64,000 nucleotides of DNA from Bondarzewia mesenterica (GCA_004802705.1 SGPL01000005.1:1-64000); one strand, 5' to 3'. Positions 12,001 through 25,167 are shown, counted from the first letter of the stretch. The notes: generated by a model from the sequence alone, not told the origin. Translations and numbers: made by a program.

Positions 12001-12495
12001 CGCCATGACTGTCCATGCCATTGACAGAGACCGCGCCCGCGCTATCCTCGACAAGCACACGAATTGCCTCTAGAGCATTCAGCCAGGCTGCTACTCCCAG
12101 CGGAGTCGCGCCATTCACGGCTTCCTGGGGAGCATTGAGGGAGTACAGTGACACATGCGGATGCTCGACTAGGAGCCGAATTACACCCAGTCGACTCTCG
12201 GTCATAAATGACGCGTCTGACGCGTTGACTGTTCGCCAGCTTTTTTGATTATCAGGCTCACAATATTCACGACATCCAAGAAATATAGGATCGAGACTCA
12301 CTCATGTCCCGTAATAGCACAAGCGACTGCAGACCGACCAGCAGCATCTGTCGCATTTACATCGGCGCCAGCATCAAGGGCCAGTTGGACATCCTCTTCA
12401 TCCCCGCGTATTATGGCGTCTAGTAGTCGAGCGTTACGTGTCGTTTCCTGGGACGAGAGGGGTTGTTGTACACGGTGGTGGAACATAGGGCTCAT
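9061..12495 (-). CDS. Large ankyrin-repeat protein with a coiled-coil C-terminal half; frame scrambled in one 130-bp stretch
   Basis: Cytosolic scaffold-type protein of unknown role. Exons: 12495-12302, 12239-11986, 11929-11889, 11825-11694, 11643-11006, 10951-9631, 9568-9497, 9426-9061 (about 1005 codons). Ankyrin units include LDAIIRGDEEDVQLALDAGA, NGATPLGVAAWLNALEAIR, DGTIELVRYLL, SCTPLHCLARK and GETCIHIAAENGDSAEV; the rest is Ser-rich and helical (RLLQILRLISHELRQPQ, RVLERLLKTKIEARLEYA). In exon 5 the ankyrin pattern runs through all three frames between about 11290 and 11416: VNYPDSQDWSPIHLL in one, VNVLDTY in the next, RGADMGLFSKAG in the third. That is three separate +1 shifts whose sum restores the frame. 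A single intron does not explain it. See findings. Confidence 0.85.
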
Positions 12496-13301
12496 GGGAG
12501 GTATCGTTGATGGCGGTTAGAGAGCAAGTGAACGACAGGCAAGTCAGAAGTCAGCAAGGATGAGAAGAAAGAAAGGATGGGCAGAAGAAGCCTTGAGGGA
12601 AAGGTAAGTAAGCAAGAGAAGGGAATTCGGGGAGAGAAAGCGGCAGGTCAAAGACCGCGTTTACATATTGCTCGGTAGGACATACACGAGGCATACATCA
12701 AACAGCCGGTGCTCGGGAACCATTTCCAGTGCCAGTTCGATAGCCAATTGTCGTCCCAGCCGCCCCCATTATGGCCGTAATTCCGCAGAAAACAAATGGC
12801 CTATATTCACGGGACGGGGTCACACGAGGCAAGCCATTGGCGCCACCCTCACTGTTCCCAGCGCGTGCAAGCCACGTGCATTCCTTTTGTTCTTTCCTTT
12901 TGTGCGTTTGCCTATAAATCCTTGCTTTTTCGGTTGCTTTTCCCCCACTTCTCCATCCACTTCTGCGAGCTAGACGTCGATATCGTTTACCAGGAGGCCC
13001 ACACGCGAAGAATTCGAAGCCGACGCACGAGAGCGTAATGCTAAAACAAATCTAGTGGGCAAGTATCATGCTGTAATTCTTCGTTCATGACTGTAAATAA
13101 GTGTATCGGAAACATGAGGAACATTCTCTGCGATAGCAGAATATCAAAAATGCGATAGTGACGTTGCCAGTAAAGTTACACGTTGGCAGGCAGGAAAAAC
13201 TAGTATGGGCTATAATCTCGATATGATCAAATGCAAAACATGGAAAAATGACCAGAATGCAAAATGTCCTGTTGACAGGTTGACAAATGAGACATGAAAC
13301 A
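12496..13301. promoter_or_regulatory. Upstream region of the ankyrin gene
   Basis: About 805 bases between the ankyrin-gene start and the MEX67 stop, both minus strand. The part near 12500-12640 is purine-rich (GAGAAAG-type). No supported coding region. Confidence 0.4.
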
Positions 13302-15726
13302 TTACAGGAAAGCCTCTCGACCCAAAGTGCCCTGTCATGACAAATGGTGAGCAAGCCGTCCACCGCCACAAAGCTGTAACACACTCGTGTCCTCACCTTC
13401 ACCTGCTCAAAATTAGCCATTGCCTTATCGAGATCCCAACCATTCCCTTGTAGGCAGTCCACTGAGAATCGGACATTCAAGCCGGTACGCTGGCTTATCT
13501 GTACGACGAGCGAGCGCTGAGGTTCCGGCTACGTACAACAAATTTGGAGTTTTAGTAATGTATTTTCCCAGGCAAATTAATGCAGAAGCAATTGATGGAA
13601 GAAATTGAGTGGAAATGTCGTAACACTTACAATCGAGTTAAGCAAAGAGGCCTGCGCTTCAGGTATTGAGGGTATTGAGGGCGCAGCAGCCGCTTGCACA
13701 AGCATTGCTCCTGGCTTCCACGCCTCATGACTTGAGTATCCACGAACAACCAACTGGTCTGAGAGAATCTCTACATCCCAGCCGTTCAGCCGTGCTCTGT
13801 TTGAGGGACCGATGCCCCGTCAGACCTCAGTCGCCGAAACGGAGATGAAAAGACGTACCTTGATTCTGGGGTCGCGGGAGCGAGGATGAACGAGCGATCA
13901 AAAGATCGGATGCCTCCCACAGGTTCTAAATGACGAGAACGGATCAACCTTCATGAACAACAGGTCTTGACGTAAAATTTCACTTACCCTCTGTGAATTG
14001 CCCATGCACTGACAGGAATAGGGTAGTCTTCTCGCCCTGCGTTACAGGCCATGCATCTATGCAGAATTTCTCGGGTGAAGACGCGACTTCGTGCCTCATC
14101 CGTGGAAGAGACGTTATCGCCTTCACCACCTCCTCTCGCCCAACGTGCAAACTCTTCACCATCTTATCAACCGCACCAGCCACTCTGCTCAAGTTTCGCG
14201 ACCCCGCGCCTAGCCAAGCCGACCATTCCAGGTGACGCTGATGCGGCATCTCTTTGGAGTATTGGAAACCCTGTATACGGGCGCGTGCTGGAATTGAGGT
14301 ATTTGCTTGGAACGAGAATGTAGCGGACTCGTGATAGACGTCGATGAGACCGGCACGTTGACTGTCGAACAGGGGGAAAAAGCTGCAAGACCAGTGAATG
14401 ACCGATTGATAAAAGGAAATACCGTGCATACCGTGCAAAAAAGTTGACAATAATATTGCCGTCCACTCCAGCTACGAACGGAGGACGCATTTCTGCGGGA
14501 AACGTGGTCGCAGTCGGAACAGGGCCTGTGTGAGGTGTTGAAGAAGTGGACGCCGCAGGGTTGTCAAATGCAATCTTGGCAACAGCTTCTTTGTCCAGCA
14601 TTTCCAAGGTCGGAAAGCGGCGTATGATATGACTACACCATACGCGAATGAGACATCAATATTGACGATCTACACAAGTCGCTTACTTTTTATACTGGTC
14701 GTCCGCACCCTGCCGCTCCCGCACAGGGTTTCCCAATAAAATTAATTCTCGCAAATTCTTCAACTTGTCCTTCTTGTCCGACAATTGTGATAGAGTGTCA
14801 ATATCTTTCCAAGTCCGGAGGTTGTTGTTCTCTAACGAGAGATTGGCAAGGTCGGGTAGGTAATGTGCTATCGTCGATAGCCCATGTGTACTCGAAAGAT
14901 GATTGTTGGCCAATGATAGTGACCGAACCTGGCATGCCGGTTCTAAATGATGAAGACCAGAAACAAGAAGACAAGCTTACCGGGGGCTTAAGATGGGACG
15001 CCAACTTGAATATTACCGCCGCCTCCTTACCAGAACTACCTGGTACGCCTGGAGGGATTAACCGAGCCTTGCCAAGAAGTGGATCCTCCGACATTCGCTA
15101 AATCGTATATTAACATCAAAAAGATAAGTTGGGCAGTTCGTCCTTACCTCGAGATTCAGAAACCGCGTCTCTGGACTGTATCGCTTTTGCACAAATTCTC
15201 TCCAAACCTCGAGGGATGATCTGCTTGTCGCAATAATTCGCGCACCCGGAACCTTGCCAGTATTAAGCGATATGGCATTCCTGCGAACACGGCCAGCTGC
15301 TGTCGGTCTTGCAGCACCGCGGATGGCCAAGGATTCAGAAGCCGCGATCCTGGTTGCAAGCTTGACGGAGGAAGACACGAACAGAGAGTGGCGATGCAAG
15401 ATGAACAAAGTAAGCTCGGTGTTATAGAGAAGAAGTGGAGTGGGTGCAGGACACCGTTGGTGTATTGGCCGGGTGGCCCTGCACTAGACAGTAAGAAGTA
15501 ACAAGAACAACCGTGTATTTACCATAGGATTCCGACTTGGCCCAGCATGGTCTTTAATCGTGTCAATGAGTCGAGGACGATGTGAGCGTATTTTGGAGGA
15601 GCCCTTCCTTCCTCCAGGTTTGTCAGTGGCATCGCGCATGCGCTCATCTCGATCCATGAGACCTGCACCACGGAGGGCGTTCGCTGCGACCGTTCTAGCA
15701 CCTGAAGCTGAAGGTGTCGAGAACAT
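13302..15726 (-). CDS. MEX67: mRNA export receptor Mex67/NXF1
   Basis: Shuttling receptor that, with Mtr2/NXT1, carries mRNPs through nuclear pores. Ten exons: 15726-15523, 15360-15148, 15097-14981, 14928-14687, 14632-14432, 14382-13988, 13925-13859, 13796-13631, 13528-13397, 13331-13302, all in phase, 588 aa. Order of domains: basic N-terminus; RNP-like segment ([20 protein letters not shown]); leucine-rich repeats ([45 protein letters not shown]); NTF2-like domain ([15 protein letters not shown] to [25 protein letters not shown]); TAP-C/UBA-like domain ([19 protein letters not shown]) ending in GTLGREAFL. The last exon has only ten codons and was fixed by the conserved C-terminus. Intron 1 (162 nt) is the least certain junction. 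Confidence 0.93.
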
Positions 15727-16466
15727 AGAGTGCTGCACGTTTTCCGTGCGACTTCAGCAAAGACTTGACTTAGAATGGATGAAGAGAGATGGTGGAAGAC
15801 AAAATGAAGCGAAGAGTAAGGTAGGACCAGCAGTCGGTGGCGCAGCCGGCAAATCGTGACGGAGCCGTTCCGATCGAGTCACTAAAGTCACATCATGTCA
15901 CGTAGAACAATGACTTCACACTGACTCAGCAGAAACGCCAGCTACTGCTTACGCCGTCGCCCAACCGCCGCCACGCCGTGGTCGGGCCTGGAGATGGTCC
16001 ACAACGCTGGCGGTCGCCGTTGACTTCCAATAGCTGGTACTTAAGTGGACTGGAAGTTTGGGCAGAGAGGGGGGACATCTACTTTGAGAATATGGAATAT
16101 TCCATATGCGTGAAGTATCAATCCAGTTGTATTTTAGGCGGCTGGAAGCTCGCACGAAACACCTTGTGAGACACTGCATTTCCAGTTTGGGGATCTTAGG
16201 TCTGTCGTGCTCGCCGTCGACGCCGAGCCTCGTCGTTGTCGATGAGCACGACGACGAAGTGATTGGGGTGACGGAGTGACACCAATTTCAATCGGAGATA
16301 GTACCGGAAATGGTTTGTTGACTGAGAATTTGAGCATGAGGCCATCGATTCCCACAATATCCGTCTGTTTAGCCCGCTCGGTTGCCCCTCGTTTGCTTGT
16401 GCAAGACCTTCCAGGCTATATCACTTACTTTTCTTGAATTAGTCGTAGTTCGTCTGTATCGACAAG
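15727..16466. promoter_or_regulatory. Divergent promoter region between MEX67 and the AT-hook gene
   Basis: About 740 bases separating two divergent starts. No supported gene. It should carry both promoters; no convincing TATA box. Confidence 0.45.
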
Positions 16467-18418
16467 ATGGATAATCCTCAACATTATCAGCCCCTTTCGC
16501 ATGCACTCCATCCACCTTTGGTTCGCGAACCCCATTACTCGACGTTCAGCGCGTCTGGTCAGACATACCCACCAAACGGAACTCAAAGGGAAGAGGAGGA
16601 GGAGGAAGAAGAAGACGTGGAGGAAGAACTGGATGAGCACCATCGCGACGCGAGTGCCCATTCATCTCCGGAAAACAGGACAACCACAGGGTGTGTAGAA
16701 ACTGTCACACTTGCTTGACATATTTCAGAATACACATTTTTTGACTCTTTTCTCGCCGGAAGCCCGGCCGCTTCGATAAACCCCTCAACCAATACTATTG
16801 CAACCAGCGCCTCTCAGTCGCACCTCGCGGTCAACCTTGACGATCCTGATTCCCCCCAGCAGAAGCGTCGTCCGGGTCGTCCCAAAGGCTCTCGTAACAG
16901 GAAACCACGCGATAGCGGGGGCAAGCCTCAGCATGCATTTCACAATTACCCTCCTCCGCCGGGTGGTGCACCCTCACTGCCAGGCGTGACGCCTCAAAAT
17001 CAGCAGTACTATGAGTTCCAATGGCGTGTGCTGAATCTATGTGCTGAGTTTTACGTAGCTGCAGAAGAACTAGTTGTAAGTGCTCTTCTCGTAGAGGTCT
17101 TACGACTTCATCCCCTATTGATACCTTAACAGAAAGGGACACCATCAATGGTCATCGCCCAATCATATCAGATGGGACCGTCTAACAAGATGGATCCCCT
17201 TCAAATGTTGGGTGAAGCCAAACGGATCTGTGATCAGCTTGTAGGCGCAATTCCGCCGTGTCCTTGATTTTCACGCTGAATATGTTCCACTCATCAAGCT
17301 ACAAAACCCTAGCCAACTCGCTGGCCAAGTACCTCCATCAGTATACTCTACTGTGCCATACCCGCAACCTCAACAACAACCTACTGTATCAGCGTCTGCA
17401 TCAAATAGCGCTTCTTCCATGATAACGAACCCTCAATCGTTCACCATGCCCTTGACTATGTCCCAAGGCTCTCATCCCTCTGCCCCTATGGCCCCTGTGT
17501 ACGCTGCGTTGTATCCAACCCCGCCACCAGCACGATACCCCACTGCTCCATACTACCCGTACGCGCCTGTTGGCGGATCATATTATGCCGCCCCCCCTCC
17601 CCAACAGCCTCCAACACCAGTGTCTGCTCCCCCTCAATACTCCACCCCAAACCCGGGTGGGGTCACCAGCACCATCAACATGAGTACAGCCAGCGTCGGA
17701 AGTGCATCTGGAGCTTGGGCAGAGGAGGAGACGGAGAGATTGAAAAAGTTGGCAGAACAAAGCAGGACTTCTGGCACATCTACTGATATTGATTGGGATT
17801 GGGTTGTCGGTCAATGGGGTAATACTCGCACACGGTCAGGATATGTGTCACTCGTATGAATCTTCACCGTTCTAAATGCGGGCCTTTAACAGACATCAAA
17901 TTTTGCTAAAAGCTACTTCTCTTGGCCTGAAAGAAAGCACCACTCGGGGGGTGAAACGGCGGCGAGATGCAGATACTACTCCTGGCGCTGCAGGCGAGAC
18001 TGCCAGCCCCCGTCCCGTGGCTCCTAACCCTCCGTCCACTTCAACAGGTGCAGCAGCGCCTTCCGTCTCCCCTGCGCAAAGTCATGCAACGACTTCGACA
18101 CCATCAGCCCATCAGTCCCCCGCGGCTCAACATCGCCCACCTTCTTCTCAAGCGCAACCTCAGTCGACTTCTTCCACTCCTGCGAGCAGTCGTCCGGCAA
18201 CTGCTGCTGCGCCACCGCCGCCACCGGCCTCCAACATGCCCTGGCCGATGCCTACTGTCGCCGCAAGCAATTCACCCGTAATTACATCGTCGACCATTAC
18301 ACAAGCGGATCCTCAGCGGGGCAGCTATTATCGCGCCCAAAAACCGTCATCTCACGGTCCTTCCAGTTCACATCAGTTCGTGTACCAGCCGAATGGCGCA
18401 AGAGAAAATCGATCGTAA
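16467..18418 (+). CDS. AT-hook and Myb/SANT-like domain nuclear protein
   Basis: Probable chromatin or transcription factor. Exons: 16467-about 16690, 16729-17075, 17133-17240, 17299-17834, 17893-18418. An acidic Glu run (about 16590-16620) precedes a canonical AT-hook, KRRPGRPKGSRNRK; then a conserved helical block (YEFQWRVLNLCAEFYVAAEE, MLGEAKRICDQL), a Pro/Tyr-rich low-complexity linker, a Myb-like helix set (AEEETERLKKLAEQSR, IDWDWVVGQWGNTRTRHQIL), a KRRRD basic patch and a disordered Ser/Pro tail. The join between exons 1 and 2 is one base out of phase: reading GG instead of GGG at 16689-16691 gives a clean donor and the frame TTEYTFFD. A weaker in-phase acceptor further on (GGAAG) is the alternative. 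The other junctions are clean. Confidence 0.82.
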
Positions 18419-18882
18419 CACTTGGGAGGGCTGGGGCGCTTGAATTTACTTCTTTCAAGTTTCAATCTTATTCTGAATGGTCAACGTTCAACTCTTGGCG
18501 TGATCCCTTTTGAACCGCTTTTTTCATATCTTCTTATTTGCTTTGGTTTTTCTGTTCATGTTTTGACTTCCCCCCTCTTCCTTCTTCTAACTATAATCTT
18601 GTTTGTTTGATGGACCTATCATTGTTTGCTGGGGTGTAATACACTTATGCTTAACCGGCGGGAACCAAAATGCGATCTCATCACCGTATGTACTTGAGAT
18701 AAGTGTCAAAAATTTGCTCAGCGGAAAGAAACGCGCAGGCTGTTCAGCTCTTGGGCTGCCTCAGGCGTGGTCATGGGACTTGAGGAAGCCACCACGTGCA
18801 CATACGCTGTCACTGTTGCGCGAAGTTGTAGTGCACAACACCGTGAGGCAAGCATTCCATGACCCTCCCAAATACAACCTAA
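18419..18882. other. Spacer and VPS39 promoter region
   Basis: About 460 bases. Its first 180 are T-rich and look like the 3' untranslated region of the AT-hook gene. The rest presumably holds the VPS39 promoter. Confidence 0.45.
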
Positions 18883-21800
18883 ATGGCGCCTTTCGAGCAA
18901 CCACAGACCATTGTAAGTGGTTTTAAAGAGAGGATCGAAGCTTTGACCGTGCAAGGTACAGTAAACACTATCGGAGATGAGCAACCACTCAATATATGTC
19001 TAGGTGATCGACTGTACGTTGGGACAGCTACGGGGAGTCTGCACATCTATAGCGTTCATGACTCTTCAGGTGCGTTTCAATCTGATTTATGTTAAAAAAA
19101 ATTCTGACCCGATGGTGTAGGGGAGCCTGCCGAGTTGATCGAGACGAAGAAGGGCTTGACACGGAAAGCTATCGAACAGCTAGGCTACGTCAAGGATATC
19201 AATTCGTTAGTCGTACTATCAGGTATAATGATATAGAATGCACCCTTTCTTGTTCAGCACTAACGTGTTTGCTGAGCAGAGTCGCAAGTCACGCTATACC
19301 CTCTGCCCGAACTTTCGCCAGCTACACCACTGTCCAAAGCCAAGGCAGCGTTTTCTTTCGCTGTGCATACATCTGTGCAACACCTTCTACCCGATGGAAA
19401 GACTATTAAGTCCCCGGACGTGGAGTTTGGCAAAACGACGACCGTTCCATCCGTGATAACTCGTCTTGTAGTTGGATGTCGGCGCAAGCTTGTCATCTAT
19501 TCCTGGAAAGATGGTGAGGCACAGGGGGTCAAGGTACGCGCTTTTTTACTCCATGGTATCTGTGTACTTGATCAAAAGTAGGAAGCACCTCTACCACATT
19601 CAGCTCGGACTATAACCTTCCTGAATAACCATGTCATGTGCCTGGCATACTCCCCGACAGACTACATCTTGTTTTCTCTGGAAACTATGTCTACTACCGA
19701 AGTGACCACACCGCCCACAGCAAGTCTTTCCGCTACCAATATTAGCAACATGGGGATGGGAGCGCTGTCCGGGCTCGGTGGTTATATGACTTTAGGGTTG
19801 GGAGCAAAATCCAAACCCTGCACAGTGAGTGTCGGCGAGTCTGAAGTCCTCATCGCCAAAGACAGTGAGTGAATGACCCTATCGAGACTAACAGTTAAAT
19901 GTAATAGCACTGAATATCAGACGTGGGGATTTTCGTCGGGGTCGATGGAAAACCATCGCGGAGTGCTCAGATCGATTGGCCCTCGCCTCCGGAAGATATA
20001 TGTCAGCGCATTGATTCTTGTTCTATGGAACGAATATTGATGATCGAAATGCGTGAAGCCTTCGTCAAACCGTATATTTTCAGCATATTCCCGGCAGGGA
20101 CCGTACCGACATCGCAAACCAACGGCTCTTCGTCAGCGCTTCCCTCCCAACCGTCCTTTCACCCTTCTCCCGTCTTGCAAATTCGTTCCTCCATATCCCT
20201 CGTACCCGCTCAAACACTCCCGTTCCCGTTCACCAGTAGTCCACCTACCCCTTCGACCTCTCATTATGCAATGCGGTTGTTGACACCGTCACCAGCTGCT
20301 AAATCGCCCCTTTTTCTTGTAAGCACTCCTGTAGACCGAACAACTGCGACTAATGAGGGCAGCTCAATATGGCAATTCCGGATGAGGTCTTGGGGCGAGC
20401 AACTTGATGAGCTGGTGAATGCAGGGCTTTATTCCGATGCTATAGCTCTTCTGGATACCATCGATGCGGCCGTCCTTCCTGACAAGGTCGGGATGTTATT
20501 TCTCTGTCACGGGACAGTACACTTGACGAGTTTGATGTATTATAGGAGCATCGCATAAGTCTGACCAGGGGTCTGAATGCCGTAGCACAATTCAAGTCTG
20601 GCAAATACGACGAAGCGCTCGATGCATTCATTGATTTGAATGTTAACCCTGCGAAGGTGGTCGCCTTGTACCCCCATGCTGTAAGCGGACGTCTGTCTGT
20701 ACCTCAGGAACGGTGGATTCCCTTGTTCGGAGGCCCAGATGTTCCAAAGGCTTCCAGTGAGGGACTTCCTACTTCAGAACATGATGACAGTGGTGGGGAT
20801 GGCGAGACTGAAGGTAATTCTTCTGACCACCATTCGCCGTCAAGGGGACGATTGTCACCTGTTAAGGATGCGAAGAAGCCGAAAACCCCTCTTGATGCGA
20901 TTAGACCTGCGTCTAAGGATCCTGAGACAGCTTCCATAAGCAGTGCCAGGAGGGTGCGCCCCCGTGGTATGTCCAACTCATCTTCAATAAGTAAAGTTGT
21001 GTAGCTCACACCATTCATTTCAGACGAGTTCAGTCGCTCAGTGGAATCTCTTCTTCGATATCTTCCTGATCGCAGACAGAAGATAGCTGGTGCCCTCGAA
21101 GCATTCCAGATCACGCCTGCACAGTCACATCAACACGTGGGTGTGTCTGAGGCGTCCGTCGCCGAACTGTTTGAGATTCCGAGTTCGCCTATGTCTGCGT
21201 TGACACCGGAGCAGTTAATACGATATGCGCGGATCGTGGACACTGCCCTGTTCAAGTCGTATCTGATTATCCGTCCCGGTCTACTTGGGCCGCTCTGTCG
21301 CCGTGATAATTGGTGTGAGGTTGAGGAAGTCGAGGAGGTCCTTGCTGCACGCGAAGTATGTTTATTCGCACAGACAACGTCGACCATGCTTATTCCTCAA
21401 TCACAGAAATATACGGAGCTCATTGATCTCTACAACGGAAAGAAAATGCATGCTAAGGCTCTTGACCTTTTGCGAAAGTGAGTTTTGATTTAGAATGAAC
21501 TTTGCAAGTTCTGAATACCCCATCTCACCAGGTTGAGCGAGAAAGAGACAGATAAGAGGGACAAGCTAGGACCATCTATCTTATATCTTCAAAGACTTGG
21601 CCCTGAGCATCTCGATCAAAACGTTCAAGTCGTCTCGTTGGGTATTTGATCAAGATCCTGACATCGCTTTTGAGGTTTGTTTTGACGCGATTCCCAATTT
21701 ATTCTTTCGTCAATCTTATTTTCAGATATTCACTTCGGAAGAAGTTGAATTGCCTCAAGAACAAGTAGCCTCTTTTCTTGAGAGCATAAACCCTCGATAC

Positions 21801-22857
21801 TGTGCACGTTATCTGGAGTTTCTCATCGATGAAAGAGGTGAAGAGTCGTATAAGTTCCACGATCGTTTAGCCGAACTTTATTTGAGGATGACGCAGGAGG
21901 CCAAGAAAAAAGGAGACGACGGTAAGGCTCATCTTAATCTGCGTAAAGTCTGGCTGAACGTAGTCCAATTTGTAGAGGCACGAAAGGAGGTATACTCCAA
22001 GTTTCTGAACTTCGTTGATACGACGAACCATTATCGAATCGACCGCTTGTTCGGCTTATTGCCACCGGATGGTGCGTAATAATCCTCATGCATTTTCGGA
22101 ACATGTGATACAAACACTTTCCATAAGACCTATACGAAGCAAAAGCGATCTTGCTAGGTCGGCTCAATCGGCATAATCATGCACTTGAGCTCTATGTATA
22201 CCGGCTGCGTGATTACGAAAAGGCTGAAGAGTGAGGGTTCCTCAATATTATGCCACCTACATGCGTAACCTTTTTTCCAGATACTGCAAGCGCATCTATC
22301 ATCCCGGCACCGAGACCGGCGACATCTTCCTCACCCTTCTCCGCATATACCTCCGACCACTAGTCAAGACAACAGATGACCTCCTGCATCCCGCTCTCGA
22401 ACTCATTAGCCGCCATAGTCCTCGGTTGGATGCCGAAGAGACTCTGCAGTTGCTGCCTCCGCTCGTTACGGCCCAAAACCTTCGTGCATTCCTCCTAGAA
22501 GCTCTCCGTGCACCCATCTTCGATACGAGGGCCATCCGGGACGTCAGCAAAGCGCACAATGAGCAGGTCGCCAGGAAGCTGATGTATTTGCAATCCAATA
22601 GGGTCAAAGTGACCGATAGTAGAATGTAAGCGCACTGACATGGAAATTGCGATGATGTCCGTGGCTGATTTAATATAGATGCCCGCAGTGTCACAAACGG
22701 ATAGGGCACAGCGTCATCGCAGTTCATGCCCCTGGGTGAGTCTCCCCATCATCATCTACCTGACCCGTGTTATAACGTTGTTACCAGGGGCGAGGTTACG
22801 CATTATCAATGTCGTGAAGCTTTCTCGCGGAAGTTGAAGGAGATGCGACATTCATAG
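18883..22857 (+). CDS. VPS39: Vacuolar HOPS tethering subunit Vps39/Vam6, one frame break
   Basis: Vps39 links Rab7/Ypt7 to the HOPS tether in late endosome-vacuole fusion. Sixteen exons: 18883-18955, 19014-19079, 19121-19222, 19280-19533, 19582-19864, 19921-20486, 20546-20966, 21024-21355, 21407-21477, 21532-21674, 21726-21921, 21976-22071, 22128-22230, 22281-22625, 22679-22735, 22788-22857, about 1058 aa. N-terminal CNH domain (DRLYVGTATGSLHIYSV, LLPDGKTIKS, RLVVGCRRKLVIYSW), clathrin-type helical repeats (KYTELIDLYNGKKMHAKAL) and the C-terminal Vps39 domain ending in a CPQCHKRIGHSVI zinc-finger-like motif. Exon 10 is one base too long: the AAAA run at 21618-21621 breaks LDQ|FKSSRWVFDQDPD, and removing one A restores it. 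The 566-nt exon 6 may contain one more short intron. Confidence 0.93.
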
Positions 22858-22988
22858 CACCTCTTCATCAGGATATCGTCGATATACCAGTGCATACATA
22901 CGTTAGGCACAAACTAATCACGGACATTCGTTCCATTGTTATATATGACAGGGTTTCGGAAACGGTCACAATGATGAGTATAGCTCTC

Positions 22989-25167
22989 CTATTGACTCTC
23001 TTCTGCGTCAGGATCATCCCAGAAAAGACAAGGCCCTGCCAGCATGGCCTCACCAAAGTCGGAATCCTCTGCTCTTAAGATTCGGGTTGCCACAGCTTTT
23101 TCCGGTGAGGGCAGAATAGTTGCTGTGTTTTTTGCAACCCGTCGAGGCGTAGGGACCGGGAGAATCGCGTCGAGGTCCAGCTCGATGTCGCCAGAGGCTC
23201 GATTGCTGCAACCAGGAGGTTCTGCTCTGTTCAACGGTGAACCCATCTCGCCTTTTGCTGTCAGTTCGATTGATCGCATGATTTGAGACATCAAAGGGGA
23301 CGACTCCAAATCTGACGGCGTGTGCATCTCGATGTCTGGGCAAGATCCAACATCGGGCAGACTACCCAGCGTCATAGCTCCTTCCACGACTTCTGCGAAA
23401 TCCGCATCTACGTCCATGTCCAACGGTTCGAATGTAGCGTCGTTAGATACATATTCAGCAGCAGTATACGGAGAAGATGGAGAGAGCGATGTAACAGGCG
23501 GAGTCCAGCCGACGCCACGTCTAGTATTTGACTTCAGAATCTCGAGAGGGTCGACAGAAGGAGCGCAACCTGAATTTTGCAGATCATGGACAAAGGAAGG
23601 AAGACCAAGAATCTTCCCGATAGCATTCCACGGGTCAGGATCTTCGAGTAAATGGCCCAGCAAGATGATCTCGTCGGTAGCCGAAGTGTCAGAGACTTGA
23701 CTCAATGGGTCTGATGGACGCAGTTGAAACATGCGTGAGCTGTGGGATTGAGTTGATGAACCAGCTGGAGAGTGTGCGACGTTCGATGATGAAGGACGAG
23801 TTTCAGAACCCAGAGAGAAAGATACAGTCTGCGCGTTTGGCAGGCCTGTAGTAGGGGATCCATGCCCGTCAAAGGGTTCTGAGTACGTGGGCGAGATGAT
23901 GGCACTAGTGTTGCTGATATTCCACGGATGACTCGGAGCATTTATGAAAGGATCCGGCAGAAAAACTAAGGGCGAATGATTGATCGACAGTCCGGGAGAA
24001 GGAGAAAAAGGAGAAATTGGGGAGGACGGATCAGGAAGCCCGAAGCTATCAGACATCATGGGGGACCCTGATAACTTCAAGCTCAAGGGTGTCATCCTGT
24101 CAGAATGCAGATTTTTCCAGCTATTGTTGGAAGAGCTACCCCTCCCTGGCGTGTAGAGATTAAGTTGGCTACCAAATAGTCGATCTTGGTCGTGAGGACT
24201 AGATCCAAATTGGGCGAAGCCTGAATCTTCATGCCAAGTGTAGTCGGTCGGTCCTTCTGCGTCGTCGGCTCGCTCACTGTCCACGTCCAAGTCAGACTTT
24301 GGACTAAGCGGCACGCTGTCTTTAGTCAGGCCTCCGTAATATGAACGCGCTGTATGTATTCAGTTAGGCAAGCACGATACAATGTAATAACATCGAAAGG
24401 TAGACCTTGATCAAGTTCCAGGGATGTCTGACGTGGAGGAGAATTCGGATGGCAGACTGGCGTCATACGCGCTATGTCGCTCTACATTGAGATCAGGGGC
24501 AGAAGCCAAGGCAAAGACTCGACTACTGCGATTACCTCTCTGACCTTTGAGGTTGAATTCACGTTTAGTATGTGCTCCTGATAGTGAAGAGATATGTTTG
24601 AAACGGCGGCTGGCGATGTCGGTGGGGCAAGGCCAACAAGATTAGTAGCCTTGAGTACGCGATCCCTTGCTTGCATGAGTGCAACTGCGTCATCATTCCC
24701 TGAAGCTTGAATACGGAAAAGGGAGCAATAGCGTGCTGATCCTTACATTCCGTTGTATCCAGAGCCTGAATCACCGTAGATGGTCGCAAGTTCCTACTCT
24801 TCGTACCAGTAATCGGGGAAGACGCTGTATAACGAGAGACAGTGGTAGCGAAAGTTTTCGGGGGGGTTGGCTTGACTGTATGCGTTTTGTCCGAACGACC
24901 GAGGGGAATGTCTCGTTTGGCATGTGCAAAGTTGATACCTAAAATACCATCGTGGCCTACTGACGGCTGAGGGCGAGCTTGCCCTAGATCCTTGTTGAGA
25001 ATTTCTAAGCGCTGACGACCAAAGTGACCTTTCTGCGCCCGACCAGTCGAATCCCTAGATCGAGCTTTCGCCGCGTTCCTGTTGCAATGGTGTATCGATG
25101 TTCAAAATATCCGTGGTGGGGTAAGCACAAGTTTGCTTGCATCATCTACGCACCTTCTCCCGCCCAT
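22989..25167 (-). CDS. Ser/Pro-rich protein of unknown function
   Basis: I do not recognise a family. Exons: 25167-25154 (14 nt, MGGRR), 25078-24747, 24699-24536, 24481-24406, 24349-22989; all GT-AG, all in phase, 648 aa. The N-terminal part is basic (NAAKARSRDSTGRAQKGHFG) and includes a probable helix (ALMQARDRVLKATNLVG). The large last exon is rich in Ser, Pro and Asp, predicted disordered, with short patches such as IGKILGLPSFVHDLQ and PLMSQIMRSIELTAKGEM and an acidic C-terminus (FWDDPDAEES). It converges with VPS39, with 131 bases between the stop codons. No membrane segment or signal peptide. It could be a regulatory or adaptor protein, but nothing in the sequence tests that. Confidence 0.72.

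Noticed and set aside
17241..17298. Apparent frameshift in the AT-hook gene with a coding-looking stretch (RRVLDFHAEYVPL)
   Set aside because: A 58-nt intron with GTAGGC donor and ATCAAG acceptor joins ICDQL to LQNPSQLAG in phase, so no frame break is needed.
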